Part shown: one piece after another, positions 42,236-52,368 of the stretch | Layout of the letters: every line of letters starts with the position of its first letter | How positions within the stretch are numbered: position 1 is the stretch's first letter | Source: JABWCE01 sp964617955 | GTDB lineage: Bacteria > Bacteroidota > Bacteroidia > NS11-12g > UBA9320 | DNA: 64,000 nucleotides | Direction of reading: 5' to 3' | Assembly: GCA_964617955.1 (NCBI GenBank) | Contig: CAZTXB010000006.1 | Span: 1-64,000, forward strand | Position numbers and translations under genes: made by a program | Notes under the pieces: generated by a model | Seen by the model: the letters and a program-made list of their open reading frames with translations, nothing else | What the model was told of the DNA's origin: nothing | The model's database searches: none

Positions 42236-43579
42236 ATGGCGAAAAGACTGGTCATATTAGGTGGAGGAGAAAGCGGTTGTGGCACAGCCGTTCTGGCTGC
42301 TGCACATGGGTATGACATCTTTTTAAGCGATGCTGGTGTACTCAAAACGCCTTATAAAACTGAGCTTGACCAAATTGGGGTTAAATATGAGACAGGGAAA
42401 CACACCGAAAGCAAAATATTGAATGCCGACCTAGTGGTGAAAAGTCCTGGAATTCCCGACACCGCTCCTATTGTACAAAAGATTCTCGCCCAGGGAATTC
42501 AACCCATTTCCGAAATCGAATTTGCCTCCTCTTTTACCAAGGCAAAACTGATTGGAATCACCGGAACCAATGGAAAAACAACCACCACCCTCCTGACCCA
42601 CCATATTTTGAAAAATGCGGGACTCAGTGTGGGCCTTGGCGGAAATGTAGGGAAAAGTTTCGCCCGGCAGGTGGCCACCGATCCTAAGGATTGCTATGTA
42701 CTAGAGCTGAGCAGCTTTCAGTTGGACAACCTGTTTGCCACCCGAATAAATCACGCAGTAATAACCAACATCACTCCCGACCATCTCGACCGGTACGACT
42801 ACAAATTAGAAAACTACATCGCATCGAAGTTCAGAATCTCTCAAAATCAAACTGAAGAGGATCAATTCATCGTTTGCGATGACGACCCACTTACCAAAGA
42901 ATACATAAAATTAAAAAAAGGAAATGGCCAGTTGCTGGCATTTTCAATAAACCATGAGGTTCAGAACGGAGCCTTCTTACATGGTAAACAAATCATCGTT
43001 CGGCTACCCAACTTAAACAAAGAATTTATTATGCCCGTTAATCAACTTACAATCAGTGGTAAACACAACGTTTACAACAGCATGGCTGCAGCCATTATCA
43101 GCAATTCCTTCGAGATCAGGAAGGAGAGTATTCGCCAAAGCTTTTCAGATTTTACCAATGTAGAGCACCGAATGGAATGGGTAACCCGTATCAAAGGAGT
43201 GGATTTTATCAACGACTCCAAAGCCACCAATGTCAACTCGGCATGGTATGCTCTTGAAAGCATAGAGACCCCGGTTGTTTGGATTGCAGGAGGCATTGAT
43301 AAGGGTAACGATTACTCCATGCTCAAAGATTTGGTGAAGAAAAAAGTGGGCGTTATCGTTTGCATGGGATTAGACAACAGTAAAATTCATCAGGCTTTTG
43401 GGGCGGATGTAGATGTCATTATCAATACCTCCTCGGTTGAGGATGCCGTGCAAGCCGCTTATAAGTTTTCAAAAAAAGGGGATACGGTGCTTCTTTCTCC
43501 GGCCTGTGCGAGCTTCGATTTATTTGAAAATTTTGAAGACAGAGGCAACCAATTTAAGCATCAGGTGAGGTCACTTTAA
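42236..43579 (+). CDS. murD: UDP-N-acetylmuramoylalanine--D-glutamate ligase
   Basis: 447 aa. The Mur ligase ATP loop is GITGTNGKTTTTLL. The N-terminal UDP-binding fold has VILGGGESGCGTAVLA. Later motifs are NITPDHLDRY, EHRMEWV, NDSKATN and LSPACASFDLF. It adds D-Glu to UDP-MurNAc-Ala. It starts one base after the mraY stop. Confidence 0.97.
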   Translation: MAKRLVILGGGESGCGTAVLAAAHGYDIFLSDAGVLKTPYKTELDQIGVKYETGKHTESKILNADLVVKSPGIPDTAPIVQKILAQGIQPISEIEFASSFTKAKLIGITGTNGKTTTTLLTHHILKNAGLSVGLGGNVGKSFARQVATDPKDCYVLELSSFQLDNLFATRINHAVITNITPDHLDRYDYKLENYIASKFRISQNQTEEDQFIVCDDDPLTKEYIKLKKGNGQLLAFSINHEVQNGAFLHGKQIIVRLPNLNKEFIMPVNQLTISGKHNVYNSMAAAIISNSFEIRKESIRQSFSDFTNVEHRMEWVTRIKGVDFINDSKATNVNSAWYALESIETPVVWIAGGIDKGNDYSMLKDLVKKKVGVIVCMGLDNSKIHQAFGADVDVIINTSSVEDAVQAAYKFSKKGDTVLLSPACASFDLFENFEDRGNQFKHQVRSL

Positions 43580-43620
43580 TTTTAGAATAACAAGTAGTAT
43601 ACTCTCTTTTAATAAGTACA

Positions 43621-44805
43621 ATGGGTTTAAGAAAATGGGCTGCTAATAATCTGCGAGGCGACATCTACATTTGGGTGGTTGTTTGCCTTTTATCCATTTT
43701 CGGCGTTTTAGCTGTTTACAGCTCTATTGGCACCTTGGCTTACGCAAAGCATTCAGGTAATACCGAACATTACCTCCTTAAGCAAGGTGGAATGCTGCTC
43801 CTGGGATTGTTTATCATGTGGCTTTCACACCTGCTGGACTACCGCTACTATTCACGGCTGTCGCAACTGCTGCTGATACTCGCCATCCCTTTGTTGTTTT
43901 ATACTCTGGTTTTTGGCAGCAATGTGAACGATGCACGCCGCTGGATAACCCTCCCTTTAATTGGTCTTTCATTTCAGACCTCAGACTTGGCCAAACTCGC
44001 CATCATCATGTATATAGCAAGGTTCCTTTCGAAACGGCAAGATGAGATAGGCAATGCCAAGAAAACCTTATGGCCTATTGTGGCGAGCATTATTTTGATT
44101 TGCGGATTGATAGCACCGGCCAATTTGTCGACCGCTTTGGTACTTTTTTTAACCTGTATGGTTCTGTTATTTATTGGCCGAATTCCCATTAAATCATTGC
44201 TGGCCTTAACCGGACTTGCCATTCTTTTTTTCGGGATCATGCTACTCGTCATCATGAATATGCCCGGACAGGGTAGAATTCAAACCTGGAAGGCGAGAAT
44301 CGAAAACTTTACTGATAAAAAGGATCCTGCAGGCAATTATCAAAATCAGCAGGCTAAAATAGCTATTGCAAAAGGTGGAATTTTTGGAGTTGGTCCCGGG
44401 AAAAGTACTCAGCGCAATTTTCTGCCTTCACCTTATGCCGATTTTATCTTCGCCATTATTTTGGAAGAGTATGGCTTTTTAGGCGGGCTGTTTTTAATAT
44501 TTTTATACCTTTTCTTCCTCTTCAGATGCATTCGCATTGTCATAAAAAGTCCTAGGGCCTTCGGGGCACTTTTAGCCGTAGGTCTGGCCTTTAGTTTAGT
44601 CATTCAGGCATTCGTCAATATGGGGGTTGCCGTCAATATTTTCCCTGTTACAGGTTTGGCCTTACCACTGGTAAGTATGGGAGGAACTTCTACCCTTTTT
44701 ACCAGTCTGGCCTTTGGAATTATTTTAAGTGTAAGCCGTTACATTGAAAGTGAAGAGGAAAAAGAAAAAAAACCTGAGGAGGAGGTACAAGTTGCAGGCG
44801 CCTAG
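43621..44805 (+). CDS. ftsW: Septal peptidoglycan glycosyltransferase FtsW
   Basis: 394 aa SEDS-family protein with about ten membrane helices. Diagnostic segments are FQTSDLAKLAIIMYIARFLS and, near the C-terminus, NIFPVTGLALPLVSMGGTS. It polymerises glycan strands at the septum with FtsI. The 3' end encodes a charged tail rich in E and K and contains the Shine-Dalgarno-like sequence for murG. Confidence 0.95.
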   Translation: MGLRKWAANNLRGDIYIWVVVCLLSIFGVLAVYSSIGTLAYAKHSGNTEHYLLKQGGMLLLGLFIMWLSHLLDYRYYSRLSQLLLILAIPLLFYTLVFGSNVNDARRWITLPLIGLSFQTSDLAKLAIIMYIARFLSKRQDEIGNAKKTLWPIVASIILICGLIAPANLSTALVLFLTCMVLLFIGRIPIKSLLALTGLAILFFGIMLLVIMNMPGQGRIQTWKARIENFTDKKDPAGNYQNQQAKIAIAKGGIFGVGPGKSTQRNFLPSPYADFIFAIILEEYGFLGGLFLIFLYLFFLFRCIRIVIKSPRAFGALLAVGLAFSLVIQAFVNMGVAVNIFPVTGLALPLVSMGGTSTLFTSLAFGIILSVSRYIESEEEKEKKPEEEVQVAGA

Positions 44806-45880
44806 ATATTTAATTTCAGGTGGAGGAACCGGAGGCCACATTTTTCCGGCCATCGCTATTGCCAATGCCTTGCGGTCGAAAAATCCCGATGCGGTCATCG
44901 AGTTTGTTGGCGCAAAGAACCGGATGGAAATGGAAAAAGTACCGGCTGCGGGATACAAAATTCACGGTATTTGGATTTCTGGATTTCAACGGAGAATCAC
45001 CTTCGAAAACTTACTCTTTCCTCTTAAAGTATTGATGAGCTTATACCGCTGTTTTTTTATCCTTAAAAAATTTAAACCCAATGCAGTTATTGGCACCGGG
45101 GGTTTTGCCAGTGGTCCGCTTTTAAAGGTAGCTTGCTGGTTAAATATCCCTACGCTCATTCAGGAACAAAATAGTTACGCAGGGGTTACCAATAAGTTGC
45201 TTGGTAAAAAAGTTACAGCTATTTGCCTCGGATTTGAAAAAGCCAAAAAGTACTTCCCCTCCGACAAATGCATCGTTACCGGTAATCCGGTGAGACAAAG
45301 TATTTTGAATTTGCCGGAACGGCAGGAAGGCGCGAAGCAACTTCATATCTCAGAAAATAAAAAAACGATTCTTGTGGTTGGAGGAAGCTTAGGTGCTCGC
45401 ACCATCAACAAGGCCATTGACCAGAACATGGCCAAAATAAATGAGGCGCAGTTGCAGTTAGTTTGGCAAACCGGTAAAAACTACGAGCCGCAAAACTTAC
45501 CTGAATTCGGATTTGCGACCAAGTTTATAGAACATATGGAATACGCCTACTCAGCCTGCGATTATGTAATTTCAAGAGCCGGAGCCATCGCCATCACAGA
45601 ATTGTGCATAGTGGGCAAACCTGTAATTCTGGTTCCTTCGCCCAACGTAGCTGAAGACCATCAAACCAAAAACGCGCTCGACCTCGTCGAACACAATGCC
45701 GCCCTCATGCTCAGAGATCATGAAACCGTGCAGAATTTATGGATGGCCTTAGAGACGTTGATCAATGATGAGGCGCTTGCCGGAGAAATTGCCGCAAACA
45801 TCAAAAAATTAGCCAAGCCTCATGCCACTGATTCCATCGCTGAAGCCGTTTTAAAAATTTCGAACGCACCCAATGATTAA
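44792..45880 (+). CDS. murG: UDP-N-acetylglucosamine--MurNAc-pentapeptide GlcNAc transferase
   Basis: 362 aa from TTG 44792, chosen because GAGGAGGT, a strong ribosome-binding site, lies just upstream and because the protein then begins near RYLISGGGTGGHIFPAIAIA, the family's first glycine loop. An ATG at 44744 would add 16 very basic residues. Other motifs are NAVIGTGGFASGP, QEQNSYAG, VVGGSLGAR and SRAGAIAITEL. It converts lipid I to lipid II. It overlaps ftsW by 14 nt and murC by 8. Confidence 0.94.
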   Translation: MQAPRYLISGGGTGGHIFPAIAIANALRSKNPDAVIEFVGAKNRMEMEKVPAAGYKIHGIWISGFQRRITFENLLFPLKVLMSLYRCFFILKKFKPNAVIGTGGFASGPLLKVACWLNIPTLIQEQNSYAGVTNKLLGKKVTAICLGFEKAKKYFPSDKCIVTGNPVRQSILNLPERQEGAKQLHISENKKTILVVGGSLGARTINKAIDQNMAKINEAQLQLVWQTGKNYEPQNLPEFGFATKFIEHMEYAYSACDYVISRAGAIAITELCIVGKPVILVPSPNVAEDHQTKNALDLVEHNAALMLRDHETVQNLWMALETLINDEALAGEIAANIKKLAKPHATDSIAEAVLKISNAPND

Positions 45881-47246
45881 AGACCTGAAATCATATCGCG
45901 CTTATTATTTTTTAGGCATTGGGGGTATTGGAATGAGTGCCATCGCAAGGTATCTGCACGAAATGGGTCATCACGTTTCGGGTTACGACAAAGTGCGGTC
46001 GGGCTTATGCCTTGAGCTTGAAGCAGAGGGTATGAACATCAATTATACCGACGCGCTTGAAATGGTGAGCATGTTGAATATGGAAAGCACGCTTGTTATT
46101 TATACACCTGCTATACCAAAGGACTGTGTACAATATCAATTTTTCAAGTCACAAGCGTTTGACATGCTCAAGCGCTCCGAAATTCTGGGGCTCCTTACCA
46201 AGAACACTTATAATATTTCAGTAGCAGGAACTCATGGGAAAACAACCACTTCTTGCCTCATTTCACATATTCTTAATACGGCCAAGCATCCCTTTACGGC
46301 ATTTTTAGGTGGCATTTCCACCAATTTGGAGAGCAACTATTTCAGCAGAGCTGGCAGCCAAAAGGAGCCATTAACCGTGACCGAAGCCGATGAATTCGAC
46401 CGCTCATTTTTAACCTTATTCCCCAATTTGGCTATTGTCACATCCATGGATGCCGATCATCTGGATGTTTATGGAGATGATGCATCGCTAAGAAACTCCT
46501 TTTTTGATTTCATTAAAAACGTAAAAGCAGGTGGCAGCTTATACCTAAAACATGGCCTTCCCTTGCCCCACACTCAAAACATTCATGTTCAAACCTATGG
46601 CATTGAACAAGGAGATTATCAAGCCAGGAATATTAGAATTCAAAACATGGCTTTCGTATTCGATTTTGAGTCTCCGGATCATAAGTGGACCAACCTTAGG
46701 CTTGGTTTACCGGGATCCCATAATATTGAAAATGCACTGGCTGCCATTGCTATAGCCCTGGAACTTGGAATTGACCGGCAAACCATCGTCAGCGCCCTCG
46801 AAACCTTTAGCGGCGTTAAGAGACGGTTTGAATATATTGTTAAGAAGCCACCCTTTGTTTTTATCGACGATTATGCCCATCATCCCAATGAGTTATCGGC
46901 CTTTATCAACTCCGTCCGCATGCTTTACCCCGACGAAGTAATTACCGGAGTTTTTCAACCTCATTTATACAGCCGCACCCGGGATTTTGCCAAAGAGTTT
47001 GCCAAGAGTCTGAGTTTATTGGATGTGTGCATACTCCTCGATATTTATCCGGCGAGAGAGCTGCCTATTCCCGGGGTGAGTTCCAAAATAATTTTCGACC
47101 AATTGCAGGGCGTTGAAAAATATGAATGCACCAAAGACACTTTGCTTCCATTGCTCAATAAGTTAAAACCAAAGCTTTTATTGACGATAGGTGCAGGTGA
47201 CATTGATACCCTCATTCCATACATAGCCAAGAGTTTAGCCAAATGA
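45873..47246 (+). CDS. murC: UDP-N-acetylmuramate--L-alanine ligase
   Basis: 457 aa. The ATP loop is VAGTHGKTTTSCLI. The start YYFLGIGGIGMSAIARYL holds the UDP-binding glycine motif, and DDYAHHPNEL and VFQPHLYSRTRDF follow later. It starts the stem peptide by adding L-Ala to UDP-MurNAc. It overlaps murG by 8 nt and ftsQ by 4. In some other phyla ddl follows murC; here ftsQ follows directly. Confidence 0.97.
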   Translation: MIKDLKSYRAYYFLGIGGIGMSAIARYLHEMGHHVSGYDKVRSGLCLELEAEGMNINYTDALEMVSMLNMESTLVIYTPAIPKDCVQYQFFKSQAFDMLKRSEILGLLTKNTYNISVAGTHGKTTTSCLISHILNTAKHPFTAFLGGISTNLESNYFSRAGSQKEPLTVTEADEFDRSFLTLFPNLAIVTSMDADHLDVYGDDASLRNSFFDFIKNVKAGGSLYLKHGLPLPHTQNIHVQTYGIEQGDYQARNIRIQNMAFVFDFESPDHKWTNLRLGLPGSHNIENALAAIAIALELGIDRQTIVSALETFSGVKRRFEYIVKKPPFVFIDDYAHHPNELSAFINSVRMLYPDEVITGVFQPHLYSRTRDFAKEFAKSLSLLDVCILLDIYPARELPIPGVSSKIIFDQLQGVEKYECTKDTLLPLLNKLKPKLLLTIGAGDIDTLIPYIAKSLAK

Positions 47247-47983
47247 GAAAAAAAATAAATATAGGGAAACTGTTGTTGCTGTTCATGATCCCTGTTATTG
47301 CTATTTCCATTTATGTGATCTCTACCAGGAACACTGACAATAACGAATGCAATGAGGTCGACATCCGAATAAAACACCAAACCGAAAAACCTTTGCTCAG
47401 TGAAAAAAACATATACAGCATTCTTAATTTAGAAGAGGGTAAATCATCGCTCCTTGGTAGAACTGCGAGCCGACTTCAATTACCCGGACTTGAAAAAACA
47501 TTGTCTCAACATCCTTCTATTAAAAAAGCTGAAGTGTACATGACCTTATCAGGTACCTTGAGAATGGAAATATATGAAAGGGAGCCTATCCTCAGAATGA
47601 TGCCTACACATACCAGAGGCTATTATCTGGACCGGGAAATGGTTAAAATGCCCCTCTCGAGCAATTTTACCCCTGATTTAATCCCTGTAACCGGATTTGT
47701 GAATGATAAAATGGACAGCCAACTTGTGCGTATAGTGAGCATTGTGAATAATAATAGCTTTTGGAAAGAACAAATACAGCAGTTCTTTGTAAATGCAAAT
47801 CAAGACATCTCTTTCATTCCTATTGTTGGAAATCATGAAGTGATACTTGGTGACACAAGTAATTTAGAAGAAAAGTTTAAAAAATTAGAGACGTTTTATA
47901 AAAAGGGGTTGATAAAGCTGGGATGGAATAAATATAAAACCATCAACTTAAAATACCGGGGACAAATAATTTGCAAAAAATAA
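47243..47983 (+). CDS. ftsQ: Cell division protein FtsQ/DivIB
   Basis: 246 aa with a short cytoplasmic N-terminus, one membrane helix (IGKLLLLFMIPVIAISIYVI, about residues 7-26) and a periplasmic part with a POTRA-like region and the FtsQ beta domain (KKAEVYMTLSGTLRMEIYER, then YYLDREM). FtsQ links FtsL/FtsB with the rest of the divisome. Sequence is divergent, but position between murC and ftsA is diagnostic. The 84-bp gap to ftsA may hold an extra promoter. Confidence 0.9.
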   Translation: MRKKINIGKLLLLFMIPVIAISIYVISTRNTDNNECNEVDIRIKHQTEKPLLSEKNIYSILNLEEGKSSLLGRTASRLQLPGLEKTLSQHPSIKKAEVYMTLSGTLRMEIYEREPILRMMPTHTRGYYLDREMVKMPLSSNFTPDLIPVTGFVNDKMDSQLVRIVSIVNNNSFWKEQIQQFFVNANQDISFIPIVGNHEVILGDTSNLEEKFKKLETFYKKGLIKLGWNKYKTINLKYRGQIICKK

Positions 47984-48067
47984 AAAAATACAAAATGCCA
48001 CAGATACCCTGATTTAATATCAGAGAATGATTGGAAAAAATAATACTAATGCATTAAAAAAAACAAA

Positions 48068-49378
48068 ATGAATACCCAAAAAATTGTTGTAGGCTTAGAC
48101 ATCGGAACGACTAAAATATGCGCTATCGTAGGGCGATCCAGTGAATATGGGAAGGTTGATATTCTGGGAATCGGGAAAGTGCCTTCAAACGGAGGAGTGA
48201 CCAGAGGGGTGGTTTCCAATATTGATCGCACCGTGGCAGCAATATCTGAGGCCGTAAAAATGGCCGAGGAAGTGGCAAATGTGAATATTAAAAACGTTCA
48301 GGTTGGCATTGCCGGTGCCCATATACATAGTTTACAACACAGAGGCATGCTTATCCGAAACGATTCGGATAAGGAGATAAACCAAATTGATTTAGACAGA
48401 CTGGAAGCCGATATGTATAAATTGGCTGTAAAACCGGGCGATAAAATTCTACACGTGATCCCGCAGGATTATATGGTGGACGACGAACCGGGAATTATGG
48501 ACCCTATTGGCATGTCGGGGGTTAGGTTAGAAGGCAATTTTCATATCATTACCGGACAAATAACCGCTGCAAAAAATATACATAAATGTGTTGAAAAAAC
48601 AGGCCTTAAGGTAACAGATTTAACCCTAGAACCTCTTGCATCGGCAGTGGCTGTTCTCAGTCCTGAAGAAATGGAGGCCGGAATCGTCTTGGTGGATATC
48701 GGAGGAGGCACCACGGATGTGGCTATTTTTCATGAGAATGTCATCAGGCACACGGCCATAATCCCTTATGGTGGAAATATTATCACCGAAGACATTAAGG
48801 AAGGTTGCAATGTGATGAAAAACCATGCCGAGGCCTTAAAAACTAAATTTGGATCGGCTTTAGCCAGTGAAGCGCTCGAAAACGAAATCATTACCATACC
48901 GGGTTTAAAAGGACGGGATCCTAAGGAGATATCGGTTAAAAACTTAGCTAAAATCATACAGGCCCGTTTGCAGGAAATTCTCGAACTGGTGTATTTCGAA
49001 ATAAAATCATCGGGTTTGGAAAAAAAATTGGCGGGCGGTATAGTACTTACCGGAGGTGGATCTATGCTCAAACATATTACTCACCTGGCCTCGCTGGTTA
49101 CAGGTTTAGACGCCAGAGTTGGCTATCCAAACGAGCATCTTGCCAAGGGTATGGTTGATGAAGTAAAAAGTCCGATATACGCTACGGGTATTGGTTTAGT
49201 AATGAAAGGTTTAAATGACGCCCTTTATACTGAAAACCTAATAAAACAAGACGAGACTGCCAGTGAAGAGGAAGAATCGAACCGAAAAACGGTTATTAAA
49301 AAAGGATTCTCCTTGTTCAACATGAATGTGATTAAAAAATGGTTGACGGACGATAAAGAATTTTCAGATTTTGATTAA
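48068..49378 (+). CDS. ftsA: Cell division protein FtsA
   Basis: 436 aa actin-like ATPase that anchors FtsZ to the membrane. Phosphate-binding loops are GLDIGTTKICAIVG (residues 9-22) and VLVDIGGGTTDVAIF; the adenosine motif is GGIVLTGGGSMLKH. The SHS2-type 1C domain lies at about residues 84-170. The C-terminus (GFSLFNMNVIKKWL) is the amphipathic membrane-targeting helix. It ends 10 bp before ftsZ. Confidence 0.97.
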   Translation: MNTQKIVVGLDIGTTKICAIVGRSSEYGKVDILGIGKVPSNGGVTRGVVSNIDRTVAAISEAVKMAEEVANVNIKNVQVGIAGAHIHSLQHRGMLIRNDSDKEINQIDLDRLEADMYKLAVKPGDKILHVIPQDYMVDDEPGIMDPIGMSGVRLEGNFHIITGQITAAKNIHKCVEKTGLKVTDLTLEPLASAVAVLSPEEMEAGIVLVDIGGGTTDVAIFHENVIRHTAIIPYGGNIITEDIKEGCNVMKNHAEALKTKFGSALASEALENEIITIPGLKGRDPKEISVKNLAKIIQARLQEILELVYFEIKSSGLEKKLAGGIVLTGGGSMLKHITHLASLVTGLDARVGYPNEHLAKGMVDEVKSPIYATGIGLVMKGLNDALYTENLIKQDETASEEEESNRKTVIKKGFSLFNMNVIKKWLTDDKEFSDFD

Positions 49379-49388
49379 TTAAGAAAGT

Positions 49389-50744
49389 ATGGCAAATTTT
49401 AAAGTAGAGCTCCCAAAGGAAAAATCATCCATTATCAAGGTTATTGGAGTGGGTGGTGGCGGTGGAAATGCGGTTAACTATATGTACAGGGAAGGGATAA
49501 AAGGAGTTGACTTTATTATTTGCAACGCCGACCGCCAGGCCCTTGAATCCAGCCCAATTCCGAATAAAATTCAGATAGGAAGTGAACTCACCGATGGCCG
49601 TGGTGCCGGATCTAATCCCGACGTAGGCAAAAAAGCTGCTGAGAGCAGTGTAAAAGATATTATTGACGCGCTAGGCGTGAATACACAAATGGTATTTGTG
49701 ACCGCAGGTATGGGAGGAGGAACCGGTACAGGTGCAGCCCCAGTTATAGCCAGAGTTGCAAAGGAAATGGGCATTTTAACAGTGGGTATCGTCACCACGC
49801 CCTTCACATTCGAAGGACCAAAAAGGGGAATGGCCGCTGAGAAAGGCATTGCCGAACTGCAAGAAGTTGTGGATTCCCTTCTGGTTATTTCAAACGATAG
49901 GATTAAAGAAATATTCGGAAACCTTGTCATCACAAAGGCATTCAGTTATGCCGACAATGTTTTGGCTACCGCCGCCAAAGGCATAGCAGAAATTATTACC
50001 ATAGCCGGAAGCATCAATGTTGATTTTGAAGATGTAAAAACAGCCATGAAAGATTCCGGTGTATCCATCTTGGGTAACGGGGTAGCTGAAGGCGACGGAA
50101 GAGCCTTGCGTGCAGCTGAACAGGCTCTGAACTCTCCATTACTCAACGATAACAAAATTAAAGGTGCCAGCGATTTACTCATCAATATCACCAATGGTGA
50201 GGATGAAGTAACCATGGATGAATACAGCGAAATCAATCAATTTTTCCAGGCCCAAGCCGGCATGGATGCCAATTTAAAATGCGGTCTTTGTTTTGATCCT
50301 AGCATAGGCAAGAAAATTTCTGTTACTGTTATTGCCACCGGTTTTTCAAGAAAGGAAAACAGCTATAAGCTGCATACCGAAGAAAATAACTATCAAGAAG
50401 AAACTGAAAATACCCTTGAAACAGAGAATGAACCCAAGTACATTCCTCTGGAAGAAAATACTATTAATGACCACAGCGAGTACAAAACCACGCTAAACAA
50501 CCTCAAAAACCTAGAATTGATGGCCCGAATCCGCGACTTGCGGGATTTAAGCATCAAGTCGAAGAGTGAATCGGGGCGGGAAGAACTTGAAAACACGCCA
50601 GCTTATGAGCGCCGCCAAGTTCAGCTTGATGACATTTCACATTCATCAGAAACGCATGTTTCCAGATTCTCTTTGGTTGACGACCCCGAGCGCAAGCCGG
50701 AGTTAAAATCGAACAACTCATTTTTGCATGATAATGTAGATTAG
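49389..50744 (+). CDS. ftsZ: Cell division GTPase FtsZ
   Basis: 451 aa tubulin homologue forming the division ring. The GTP signature loop is GMGGGTGTGAAPV, with GVGGGGGNAVNYM at the N-terminus and the catalytic T7 loop in NVDFEDVKTAM. After the core (to about residue 320) comes a long acidic linker (EENNYQEETENTLETENEPK). The end (NNSFLHDNVD) is probably the peptide that binds FtsA. A terminator follows, closing the dcw cluster. Confidence 0.98.
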   Translation: MANFKVELPKEKSSIIKVIGVGGGGGNAVNYMYREGIKGVDFIICNADRQALESSPIPNKIQIGSELTDGRGAGSNPDVGKKAAESSVKDIIDALGVNTQMVFVTAGMGGGTGTGAAPVIARVAKEMGILTVGIVTTPFTFEGPKRGMAAEKGIAELQEVVDSLLVISNDRIKEIFGNLVITKAFSYADNVLATAAKGIAEIITIAGSINVDFEDVKTAMKDSGVSILGNGVAEGDGRALRAAEQALNSPLLNDNKIKGASDLLINITNGEDEVTMDEYSEINQFFQAQAGMDANLKCGLCFDPSIGKKISVTVIATGFSRKENSYKLHTEENNYQEETENTLETENEPKYIPLEENTINDHSEYKTTLNNLKNLELMARIRDLRDLSIKSKSESGREELENTPAYERRQVQLDDISHSSETHVSRFSLVDDPERKPELKSNNSFLHDNVD

Positions 50745-50782
50745 ACGATAAAGATTTTTTTCATAGGCATTAGAATTTAGGG

Positions 50783-50815
50783 GAAGGGCGTTGTGAAACG
50801 TCCTTTCTTATTTTA
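50783..50815 (+). terminator. Terminator after ftsZ
   Basis: AAGGGCGTT and AACGTCCTT form an imperfect hairpin (one G-T pair) with a small loop, followed by TCTTATTTT, 39 bp after the ftsZ stop. Confidence 0.65.
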
Positions 50816-50846
50816 ATTAACATCTGTTTTTAAATGCTGACCCTTT

Positions 50847-52280
50847 CTACAATTTTATGCAGATATTCTTTTGCTCTGTGAAGAAATTCATAGCATTCCA
50901 ACCCCCTTCTCTGCCCACCCCACTTTGCTTAACCCCGCCAAAAGGTGTTCTTAAATCACGGAGAAGCCAGCAGTTTACCCAAACTATGCCGCTTTGAACA
51001 GCCGCTGATACCCGGTGTGCTCTGCTCAAATCGTTGGTCCATATTGAGCATGCCAAGCCATAGTTCGACTGGTTGGCCAACCCTAAGGCCTCCTCTTCGG
51101 TATCAAAGGATGAAAGCGTAACAACCGGTCCGAAAATTTCTTCCTGATTGCATCGACTGTCCGCTCCCAGGTTTTCAATAACCGTAGGACTGATGAACCA
51201 TCCTTCATGGCCATCCACTTTTACGGCATGGCCACCTGTTAAAATAGTGCCCCCCTCTTCTTTAGCCAATTCGATATATGAAAGAATTTTATCGAAATGC
51301 GTTCTACTCACAATGGCACCTACCTTCGTTTCATCGTTGAGCGGATTGCCCACCTTATAGGATTTCACTTCCTCTAAAAAAGCCTCTTTGAACTGCTTAT
51401 AAATTTTTTTATCGATTAAGATTCGTGAGCCACATAAACAAATTTCGCCCTGGTTAAGAAAAGAAGATCTCACCGACTCCTTCACAGCCTTTTCAAAATC
51501 ACAGTCCCCAAAAACTATATTCGGGTTTTTACCCCCCAACTCCAGCGACAACTTTTTAAACATTGGCGCGGCAACTGTGGCAATATTTTTACCGGTTACG
51601 GTACCACCTGTAAATGAAATGGCCTTGATGCCCGGATGGGCAACTATGGCACTCCCTACCTTTGGACCTAAGCCATGAACAATATTTAATACCCCCGCCG
51701 GCAATCCGGCTTTGGTACAAATTTCTCCTAGAAGATAGGCCGTCATTGGAGTAATCTCACTGGGCTTGGCAATCACACAGTTTCCGGTAGCTAAGGCCGG
51801 TGCAATTTTCCAGCTAAAGAGGTACAATGGCAAATTCCAGGGGCTGATGCATCCTACCACCCCAAGGGGAGATTTCACGGTATAGTTAACGGCATGGCCT
51901 TCCATAACATGGCTCTCGGCACTGTGCTGTAAAGCTGCCGTAGCAAAAAAACGAAAGTTTTGAGCTGCGCGTGTCATCTCTGTTCTGGCTAGCCAAAGGG
52001 GTTTGCCCTGATCAATGCTCTCGGCTTCGGCCAGTAACTCGTTTGAGGCGTCTATGAGTTCTGCAATTCGGTTTAAAATTTTAAAACGTTTCTCAGCCGT
52101 GGCATGACTCCAGGCAACAAAAGCCAATGAGGCCGCCGCAAATGACTTTTCCACATCGCGCTCATCAGAATCAGGGATTTTAGAATAGACTTGTCCCTTA
52201 GCAGGGTTATAATTATCTAAATAGGAGCCGCTTTGAGGCTTAACTTCCTCCCCATTAATATAGTTGGCAATATGTAGCAT
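50847..52280 (-). CDS. Aldehyde dehydrogenase, likely 2-aminomuconic 6-semialdehyde dehydrogenase
   Basis: 477 aa NAD-dependent aldehyde dehydrogenase. The catalytic Cys lies in NQGEICLCGSR and the general-base Glu in LSLELGGKNP; PWNLPLYLFSWKIAPAL holds the Asn. WVNCWLLRDLRTPFGGVKQS is typical of the ALDH8/hydroxymuconic-semialdehyde branch, where arginines bind the substrate carboxylate. With genes for 3-hydroxyanthranilate dioxygenase (57232) and ACMSD (59878) nearby, the aminomuconate reaction of the kynurenine pathway is the likeliest role. 2-hydroxymuconic semialdehyde is an alternative substrate. Confidence 0.85.
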   Translation of the reverse strand: MLHIANYINGEEVKPQSGSYLDNYNPAKGQVYSKIPDSDERDVEKSFAAASLAFVAWSHATAEKRFKILNRIAELIDASNELLAEAESIDQGKPLWLARTEMTRAAQNFRFFATAALQHSAESHVMEGHAVNYTVKSPLGVVGCISPWNLPLYLFSWKIAPALATGNCVIAKPSEITPMTAYLLGEICTKAGLPAGVLNIVHGLGPKVGSAIVAHPGIKAISFTGGTVTGKNIATVAAPMFKKLSLELGGKNPNIVFGDCDFEKAVKESVRSSFLNQGEICLCGSRILIDKKIYKQFKEAFLEEVKSYKVGNPLNDETKVGAIVSRTHFDKILSYIELAKEEGGTILTGGHAVKVDGHEGWFISPTVIENLGADSRCNQEEIFGPVVTLSSFDTEEEALGLANQSNYGLACSIWTNDLSRAHRVSAAVQSGIVWVNCWLLRDLRTPFGGVKQSGVGREGGWNAMNFFTEQKNICIKL

Positions 52281-52368
52281 AATCTGAACTTCAAAGTAAG
52301 AGCAATTTTTACAATAATTTTTTTTTTCGGTTTATTGGAATATCATTGCCTGTTCTTAAACTTAAAAT

